DNA from: Oppiella nova
Taxonomy: Eukaryota > Arthropoda > Arachnida > Sarcoptiformes > Oppiidae
Length of the DNA stretch: 32,948 nucleotides
Assembly (NCBI GenBank): GCA_905397405.1
Contig: CAJPVJ010000196.1
Location: 1 to 32,948 of the forward strand
Reading direction: 5' to 3'
In this document: positions 11,976 through 22,006 of the stretch, in pieces
How the letters are laid out: the number at the start of each line of letters is the position of its first letter
How positions within the stretch are numbered: the first letter of the stretch is position 1
Made by a program: the position numbers and the translations under genes
The notes under the pieces: generated by a model
Database searches by the model: none
What the model was told of the DNA's origin: nothing
Seen by the model: only the letters and a program-made list of their open reading frames with translations

Positions 11976-12792
11976 ATGACACGGGTTTGGTCGATGGCCA
12001 GTCACAGCAGTCATCCCCAAGACTGCACTCTACTCGAAGAGGCCATAATATATGTGTGTCCCGGTGCTGGACAACCACCACCACCTCCCACACACATACA
12101 AACCACTCCATCACTGCAACCGCCACTAACACTGCCGGCGGACACCGACAGCGGTTATGAGGCCTCCCCTTCCAGTGCCACGCGTTTGGCTACCTTTCAG
12201 TTCGGAAGTCTTCCCGAATCGACAACCGATCAGACAGTGGACACCACTCTCGATGAAGACTTACTATCAATTGATCTCATTTTTGCTCCGATTATGCTCT
12301 ACGATGACAATCAAGACAGTGATGACCAGCTTATGGATGATGAAGAGGAGGATGAGGAGGACAGGGATGATGAGAGGCAACAATTGGATGAAAGTTGGAT
12401 GAGGACTGAGAGCAGAAACAGCGGCGCCGGTAGTTCTGGCAGTAACTCAAGCGAGCGGCTAATGAGTACTCCGATCGCAATCCCAATTCCTATGACATCG
12501 CGAAACACATTGACTACTCAAACGAGTCATTTAAGGGATCGCTCGACAATGTCGTCCCCGTTATCGTTAAGCTATACTAATATGACTTCATTCGCGACTA
12601 ATAGTAATGGTTTTGTCAGCGAAAGGGGATTTGGAAGAGAGATGTTTGCGCGCCATCACCGCCACAGATATCATATGGGAATGGATGCCATTTCGCCACA
12701 AAGCCCTCCGTCGTCCGCATATTGGAGTCCATACCTAATGGCAATGATTAGCCCTAACTCTCATAATAATCATTACCTCAATTTGGATGAAA
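11976..12792 (+). CDS. BH3-like gene coding exon 1
   Basis: The acceptor GTGTGGACAG ends at 11974 and the ATG begins at 11976, so an upstream untranslated exon is likely. It encodes 272 residues and one base, then donor GTAAGC. In order: a short N-terminus, polyproline, a DSG motif, a Ser/Thr-rich part, a Glu/Asp run, a Ser/Gly linker, the TTQT motif, a His/Arg patch near 226-233, and a Ser/Pro-rich end. Its base composition is clearly richer in G+C than the flanking introns. The reading-through frame ends at 12809 inside the intron, giving a possible unspliced form with a five-residue tail. Confidence 0.8.
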
Positions 12793-13665
12793 GTAAGCTT
12801 TTTATCTAATTTTCACATATTTTCTATCGCTCTAATGCAATGCATATCTAATATGTTTGTGCACCTGATGTGAGGCACAATAGCTTATGTGGTGATCAAT
12901 AGCCCAAGTGATGGCCAAACATCACAGACTTCCTAAAAAATATGAGTGAAACTCATTGTTTGGGAATTTGTTGAATGCGTTAAATAAGTATAACGTTATG
13001 AGTCATACCTTATTTGAATTGAGTTAAGCTTTACAGCAAAGTATACTATACTATACTGTATTCCAATACATCAATACAGTGTAATGTAGTCCTACTGTAC
13101 TGTATATAACACTACAGTGCCTTACAGTGCGGGTATGCCTTACAGTGCACTCAAAAGTAGTGTCAAAGAAGTTCCCAAACTCTGATTCAGTTAGACCTGG
13201 AGGTGAAGCCATCCCTAAAAAGTTGAGGCAATAATAGGCAAACAGTAATTCCTCGCCAGACGGACACAAAACGCATTACAATAGTATTGAATCTCTAAAT
13301 ATATTACAATCTATTGCTTTAATGCTCTTCAAAGTTGAGGGCGAAGTGTATTGCATTGCGAAACATAGAAAGCCCTCATTGAAGGCTTCGATACCCTTAT
13401 TGGAGGGAAAGTTGGACACAAACCCCTACAAACCTGACCACCTGTTCACTTGTCGATCTCTATTAGTGCCCAATGCTTACCATCGCTATAGCAGACAACA
13501 CAACAAACTTTGTTGACCAAAAGCATTGCAAACTTTATTGTATTGTATGCCATATATTGGATGCACTGCTGAGAGATTGAGAGGAGAGAGAAGGAGAGAG
13601 TGTTAGTGTCAGTGCATCGCAGGGGAAGGGAGGAGAGGGCGGCAGTCGGAGTGCGAGTGAGAGGG

Positions 13666-13703
<38 letters not shown>

Positions 13704-15650
13704 GACTTTTTCATAGTTTGTGAGAATAGAGAATACTGTAGAATATATCAGTTATTTTAGTGAATATAGAGCTAAAAAGTTGCCAATAAGTGGAAAGATT
13801 GGGTTTTGTTAATAGACTTTTGGTTTAGTATGAAAACAATATTTGAATGTTGAATGCATGCAATGATATGGCATGGGATGAGATGTTGCACTAATACATT
13901 GCATTGCATTTGCAAATAGAGTCCAAATAGAAAATGATTTGCAGCTGTAGTGCACTGTAGTGTAGAGTCTGTACATCACTATGAGAGCTGAGGCAATGAA
14001 TATGACATACACTGTCTGTACAGTAGTGTGTATTTGCATTATATTTGGCACTCCAAGTGTAACAGTTTACAGTCATGTGGTATTGTTAGTGTTATTACAA
14101 TTGTCTCTCTTATCATGCTCTGATCGACCATCTCTACCCGGCTCACCCTCACCCCCATCACCCCCTCATCAATGCTATGGTCCAGTTTGGTTGCGTAACT
14201 GTAGGCAAAGGCTATGAGTGTAGTATAGGGTAGGGTTGTGTCGCGTGTCTGAACAAGTTTTGCAGTTTAGCTGTAATGATAAGATGAGCGCCGAGTAAAT
14301 GCATATTAAGGGCTAATATCGAGCAAATCGTGGCAATGATGGCACTGACAGAGCAACGGCTGGGACGGCAATGAACGGAGCCGTCCGTACAAACCCGATA
14401 ACCTTGGATGCAATAAAACCAGCTATACTTTACTTAACTTTTTTGCAGCACTTCTGTCAGACGGGTTTGTGAACATAACGACATCAAAATCTATACAATA
14501 TATAGTGTTTGTAGTGTTCGTACACTTAGAGAGAGGTTCGTCTCGTAAATCATAACATTGAGTTAACACTAGTATAGTATTGCATCGATTCAAATGCGAA
14601 TGAACTAACATAAGGTCATGAGGTTGTCCGGGACCTGAGTTTGGTTTGTATGGCTGTGCTCTCCAGTCAGCCAACTCAGCCTCAGCCCAGGTGCGATCAC
14701 ATCCATCTCCCAAATGTGATGCACTCTCCCAGTGCTGGCTCGAGCGCACCAAAGCAACGGGACTTTCCTCTCACTCCAACTCTCTCTCTCTCTCTCTCTC
14801 TCTCTCCTCATATCGAGTCTAACTCTATAGCAGTGGTAGTTGTGATTACTGTCAGCAGTAATAGTCTAATAGTGTCTGATATGGAGAGTCAGCCCTTCTC
14901 TCTATTAGTCAATTCAGTATAAGATTTATAAGAAGTTTAAGGAGTGTTAGCTCAGACTTATCAGTATTAGAAAGGAGATGGCAGTGGAAATGGATGGAAA
15001 TGGATGCTCACTTGTGCCACAAACACGTTCGGCCGCAGGCATTGTCTTAATATCAATATTAGGTTCACTTTTTTTGCTTACAAACTCTACACTACAGTAT
15101 AATAGAAGTCAATGTCATTGGTTTTTCTCACTTAAAAAGATTAAACAATTATTAGACTTATATTTGTCTGCACTTCTCGTTTTCAACTTAAACTACTTTT
15201 TTAGATTAAATTTTTATTTAATTTTCCAAAATTTTCCGATTTTTCGTATTGACTGAAAACAGCACCAAATTAGAGATGACATTAAGATATAGAGAATTGG
15301 ATTTAAAAACAAAAAACTTTATTATTGTCTGCAAAGTAGTTGGTGTGCACTCGCACTGGGGTTTAAGAGATTATTACTTTTAAGATCTAATGCTGTATAA
15401 CAATAAGTCATTAGAGTTATAGTGAAAGCAAACAAATAATATTTTGGACGCAAATATTTATACATAAATGGCTTTTCTATTCAATTTTCCATATAAAGTA
15501 AAGTGAAGTAAACTATACTTTTGGTCACAAAGCTATGGGTGCATTAAAATTACTAAATATATAGTAGGAAACAAATTTGAGAATTGATCTATGATTCTGT
15601 TTAAGAGTTTGTATTGCAGAACAGGGAGGACAGGGAAGCACGGGGTGATC

Positions 15651-15688
<38 letters not shown>

Positions 15689-17665
15689 TGTCAATTTTTT
15701 GTGAAATGAAAAATGAATTGTAATGACAAATGACATTTAGTGACTCGGATTGATTTGGTTAATGTAGAGCTAATACAACATAACATATAATAAACTTCTC
15801 TAACAAAACAGTAGTCGAGTGGCGAATCCTTCGACAAAATCTGCATTACTATCAGTGATAGTCTATCACTAATGGTATTCTCATTTGAGTTCATCCGGGA
15901 ATTGGATTCAATTGGAAACTGTATTCTGATTCTCATAAATGAAAGAATAGCGAAGAACTAAAGAAGTAATTAGTGATGAATCACATGATATAGCATTAGA
16001 TATAGCATTAAATTTTTGTTTGAAAAACTTACTTTCCGTCACATTTACAATGCTTTCGATTTCAATGTGTATAATGACTGGTCTATCGGTTACGGCTTAT
16101 TCTGTGCCAACATTTGCTCGTTTACCTGCCTTTGCCTCAAATCTCTATTCATATATGAATCTAATGACTGAAATGCGTGTCCCATCAGGTCTGCACCGAC
16201 CCTCGCGTATCCTCTAATAAATCTAATATATCGTAATTTTAAGCATAATATTGGAGAAAACAATTGTTGAATACCCAGAATAAAGTGTTAGTTATGCCCA
16301 AGACTTGTATTTATATTTACAAAAAAATATAGTTTATATAAAAGATTGCTGTGAACGGAGAGCCCAAGCAATTTGTGTCTCAATAGTAATCAGTTTTTCA
16401 CGTATTATTATTATTATTATTATGGCAGACGTTATGCTCTTTTCATACAATAAGTTTAAAGCAATTTTCAGACACTTTAATAAAATCTATGTTAGAGTAC
16501 GTGACCATTGAGTCTTGAGTGAAGGGATGACTTGTGAGGTAATAGACAGAGGTTTTGCGTATTGCATAATATTGGTTGTATTGACTACAACAATACATGT
16601 ATAGATACTTATCAGTCAGTCTGTGCTCATATACCTGTGCCTTAAGTGACCCTTTAGTGACCCCGAAGTGCTGCTCAATTCAAAAGATATAATTTCTATT
16701 TATATGATTCGCCACTTATTTTTCCAATGTTTGAAAGTCTAAACTATAAACTGGTTTTGATGTGGATTTGCTTTTATAGCAGTGTATATATTGTATGCTG
16801 TGATACACGAACTTAATTCATGGAAACCCCTCCCAAATAACCGTAAAAGATGTCAAATATAAGACTGGAGTTGACCTTCGAGTGGATTAATATTATATAA
16901 GAGTAAGAATAAGAGTGCAAAAGATGAGAGTCTATGAGAGTATCTGATGTGAGCACAAGTAGGGCCGGACAGACACTTGATGCCAATGTAATTGATGCAA
17001 GTGATAGCTAATAGATTATAGGGTGGCAAATGTTAGCAGCACTGGCGGGGCATAGACCAGTCCAACACTTTATTAATACATACACTCGTATCGACTTATT
17101 TAATGTATTCTTCGTATGAAAAGTGGTTCTCCTTTTGACGGTTAGCTCTATTCGACTAATAATCATAAGTTCAATAAACCCTAAACACATCCAAAGGGAA
17201 AAAGTAGACAAAAGTTGCAATAAGTGCTCAAAACTGTTAACATGTGAACTGTTTCACTAAACACTGGCCCTCAACTCCCAATCCCGTAATTTGTATGCAA
17301 AGTATGGTATATTTTGACCGAATTATAAAATACAAAACTTTTATTGATTTCTGAAATAGACTTTTTTAACTTTCAAAACTTTTGGACCATTTTTATGGAA
17401 ACAAGAAATGTATGACTCTTTTGTGTTGGGGTTGTGTTTAGTCATAACTTCAAAACGATAATGACATCAGTTTCACGCTTTTCATTACGCGAACTAACGA
17501 TTATGATGTCCAGGGCTGGGGTCGGAGTAGACCTTCGCTGTCATCTTATATAAGGCCAGCAAAAAATATATGACTTCTCATAAAATTCTAACATTAGCTA
17601 CACTTCAGTCCTGCTATGACTTATACCACTCTATTGAATAAACTTTATCATCAAATCATTTTTGA

Positions 17666-17711
<46 letters not shown>

Positions 17712-20700
17712 ATTCATTCAATGCATGTCAGGTATAGAACATAGAATTTAATGGAAAGCGATAGTAATGTCTAGTATTGCAATAGTTTTTTAGTTTTTGT
17801 TCATAATTTAAAACTTGAATCGTATAACTAACTGTTGACGATGTTTTGAAAGTGAGTACAGAAAAAGATTGCAAAAACAAATAATTGTCAATAAAAAAGA
17901 AAACAGAGAGAACCGGGAGAACAGGGATTGAGTGGGAGTTACTAAGCGTGAAAAGTAGAGAAAACAGTGTTTCAGTTCTGTATATACCGTTCACTAAGTA
18001 TCGGATCAAAAGAGTCGATTGATTGTGGAGACGATGAAAACGATGATCACAAAAGCCATTAAATGAGTTTTGAAAAAGTTGGCTAACATTTCATATGATT
18101 TGGTTTGTTTGATAGGAAATCTTTTATTAGCCATTAAATGAGGAGAGATCTGCATGAGAGCCGAGTTGGCTAATCATAATAGAGGCAAATATAACCACAT
18201 TTGGGTTGCCTTTTAGTCCTGAGCCTAAGTTGTGTCGACTAGTGCTTAGGACTGGTGTTCGTAGTGTTGGCCACAGTTTGACTACTGTTTGCTGAAACAC
18301 CACAAACACTATAAACATCTGATTTACGGTCTCCTCGACTCAATTGATGTCAGCTCTGAGTCTCTGAAACTTATAATAAATTCAAATTTGGACGAAAGGG
18401 ACGCGAATCGAGCGAAAGAAATGATGACTGTTTATAGCAGTTGGACGCATAGATAGGCACAGATTTCTATTATATTATACTATACTTATGCATACAATAC
18501 TCTCATATCTATATTTCCTTTATGCACTTCATTTCATTTACGGGTCTTTTATGAGACCAAAGAGTGTATTGAATGATAAGGAAAGCCCAATGAATGCGAT
18601 TCTGACGACCGATACTTCATTTTAAACACGAATAACATATGCTTTTCAGTCATCACTTATGATTGCGATGACTATAATTGACTATAATTTCTCTTTCAGT
18701 TTATTATTAACGACAAAATGTTGTGTCTTTTGAATCTAATATCAAATATTCTGTTCGTTAAGAATCGGACATTATTTTTGATTATATTATATAAAAAGTT
18801 ATTACCGTTTCTATTAATACTGTATATATTTTTGTCTTTTTATATACAATATACTGTATATGTCTTTAATGTTTGTCGGGCACTAAAACTGAGACAAAAT
18901 TTCATTATTACTCAAAATGAAGGGCTATTTTGATGATACAATTGAATGATCCGAATATAATAATAGCCTGAAAACCAATCATTTGATGCCTTGAAAAGAA
19001 AAGTACATTAGATATGCATTTCATTGTTCTATTGGTTTCCCAAATAAAAACAATATTAATGTTTGAAAATATTATATAATATTATTGCGCTCAGAGTTTG
19101 GCGTTATATTTATTACACAAAAATGACTCCCTTTTAAGCACTTAAACATTAATAAAACTTTTTATTACACAATCTATTAATGCAAAAAAGGAGTCAAACT
19201 CTTATTTATAATGACATTAGTTATTGACTCCAAAAAAAACCTCTACTTATCTATTAATGGATAAATTATTGCAATTTGTTAGGCATGAACTCAACTCAAG
19301 ACATACGACTTGCATCAGTGCCATCATTGCCATCAATCGGGTCCCCAGTGTTCTCGAGCCCAGGCATGAGTTGCAGAGAAACGACTGACTCGACTGCGAA
19401 CCAGAATAACGTCAATCACGACAACACTCATCATAATAGGCAACCCCTGCCCGATGTGGTCAATGTGGAGGTGCGGATGAGGGCGCCTAATGGCCATAAC
19501 CCGGCTCGACGTGCCGTCTCAGTTAGTTTGCCCATCGATGCCGAGACCATACGATCAGTCGGAATGAGTTTGAGGCGAATCAGCGAAGAGTTCGAGATAT
19601 CGACCTCAAGAATGGTATGAAATAAATCTTTTCTTATCGTTTGAAATATAATAGTTTTTGAGCTCTAATTGAATAATAAAGTCTTACAAAATGGTAATAG
19701 AGTTGCACTCATTTGCCATTAAAATGCACTTTAAATGCGTTTAAAAACTTGAAAATGAGTTTCTTTTTTGGGGTTTAAAGTGAAACTCAATTAAAAGATC
19801 TGTTTGTTTATGAAATCGACACTAAAACCACTTGTGGGCCATATTTTATATTTTTAACTAACTTTTAGTGCAATGTTTTAAGAAATAATTTACTTTTTTC
19901 GGAGCAAAACATTTTTACTCTATTTAATCATTGCATCAAAGGTTGTGATTTAGAAATAAGTAATGGTTGAGCATTGCTTTTGATCATTAGCTAACTAAAA
20001 GCCAATATTGAGAGCCGTTTATAACTTTTTACTGACTGTCAGAACTGTTGCATACATTTCCTACATCTGGAACACCATTTGGATAAATGTCTAAAAATAG
20101 CCATAAGAGGAGATAAGACATGGAGTGAGTGAATAAAGACATGAAAGACACCAAACTTTTAAAACAATTTCTCTCATAAAGTTAAGAATGCGTAACCAAA
20201 GGCTGGGATGCCTTTCAATAGCAAACTAACTAAAAATGCACCCAATTTTGGCAACAATAACTGTATAACTGTATTGAAGGAACCCCTTAATACCCACACA
20301 ACTATTTGCTTTGAGGTATGCCTTAGATATTCATTAGAAAACAGAATTAAAAGAAGTTATGTTTTGTAAACGCTTTTGTACACCAATATTATGTGTCTCT
20401 CACTGATCTTATCTCTACTCGTCTTTACTCTTAAACTGTTCATTGAATTTGATTTATGCGACCAAACCTTTTGTGATTTTAAAGGACAATAATCGCTGAA
20501 CAAAAGCAAAGATTGCAATTAAGCACTCAATTAGTGGTTTTGCGGCTATAGTTGTACTCCAATCGCACCATCGCTTCACTGCTCACCTCTCCATTGCTTG
20601 CAATTTGTTTGACTTTTAGCTCAAACTTACAAAATAGGCGTCAAATAAAACTTACGACAACTTAACAGATGTAAACTTTGCGTCCAAAAGTTAGACATCC

Positions 20701-21913
20701 CTCTCATCCCATCTCCACATTCACTGAATGCACACATTTTTATACACAACTATAATGTGTAGGAATAGTACAGTCGAGTGCACAGCGAATGCACTTTTTT
20801 ATTCAACACTTAAACTCAAGTTTTGTGCAAAAAAAAGTGAAACAAACTTTTGCATAACAAAAATAAGCCCTAATTAACAATTTAACGAAATATAAGGCTC
20901 ACAAAAATGACATTCTGTGGGAAAGAATCGTAACATTGATTTGTTTTATTAAAAGAATTGAATATACAGTACAGTAGGGATGGGACAGACATACAGTGCA
21001 TGAGAATGTTTATATGAAAAAACTCTTCTGGCGATTGAAACTATACATCAAATAAATTATAGCCGTTATTATTAGCATTACATTAGAGTTTATGTCTCGA
21101 ATAAGGCTTACAAAAAGTTTTGTGCGAAATATATATAATTTGATTGAAAAGTTTGAAAGAAGTGAAACACTCTTCCGATTGGTGTTAGAGGAGAGGTCTG
21201 ACCGGAAAACACCTGCAATTGTATTGTTATGTTTGATAAGAACACAAATGTTATATGTTTTATACAGTATATGATTTGATATGAGTGTATGTGTTGTCTG
21301 TTATCTAACTTTTCTATGATTTATATATTGAGTAATGCTTTTGACGAAGAAATGAGAGTTTAATTCGTAAGCGTTTGGTTGAGATTAGCTCTGAATCGCT
21401 ACCTATGGATGTCTATAATTTAAGCGCTCAAGTAGTCAAACCTTGGCTAACCTTTAGTGTAACCTTTGGTGAGGGCTCCTCCACAACCCAACACACACTC
21501 TGCCAGCCCTACCATCTCTGCCACCCTCTACAGCACACTCTTGTCCGGGAGAGGCATACAGGGGAACAGTAGAAGAGTGGGATTCAGGGCTAACATAACA
21601 AGAATCAGACAACTCATACATATATACATATATTATTGGATGCATTAGAGGCACAATAAACGATTCATCCCCTCATCAGTTGCCTTCCCGTTCCGCTGCC
21701 TTTCCCTCTGATAGTAGCTATAAGTTGTTGATCACATCACAAGTAAAACGACGTCTCTCTCCAACTTTGGTTCACTCGAAGGCATTGATGAAAGTTGCAC
21801 GAGCACTGGCATACAGGCCATACAGGCATACGAGCACATCCAGCACTTCCAGTCTCATGCCAACACAAGTAAGGCTACCAAAAAACAGTGTCCCGGGAAT
21901 GACGTCACAGGCT

Positions 21914-21969
<56 letters not shown>

Positions 21970-21970
21970 N

Positions 21971-22006
<36 letters not shown>

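Larger units (their letters stand above)
12793..19282 (+). other. Intron between coding exons 1 and 2 of the BH3-like gene
   Basis: A 6.5-kb intron with GT and AG ends. It contains five CT or GA microsatellites or purine-rich blocks, a cluster of TACAGTG/CACTGTA strings near 13041-13155, an ATT tandem, a period-12 tandem, and less AT-rich patches at about 13320-13500, 14100-14220 and 14590-14930. Several short open frames (for example 13322-13516 and 14978-15256) have no recognisable domain. No tRNA or transposon was recognised. Confidence 0.65.

Noticed and set aside
14978-15256. Open frame MAVEMDGNGCSLVPQ... with a hydrophobic middle
   Set aside because: It begins within a period-10 tandem (GGAAATGGAT) and becomes AT-driven Phe/Leu/Asn sequence; it fits a chance frame in an intron.
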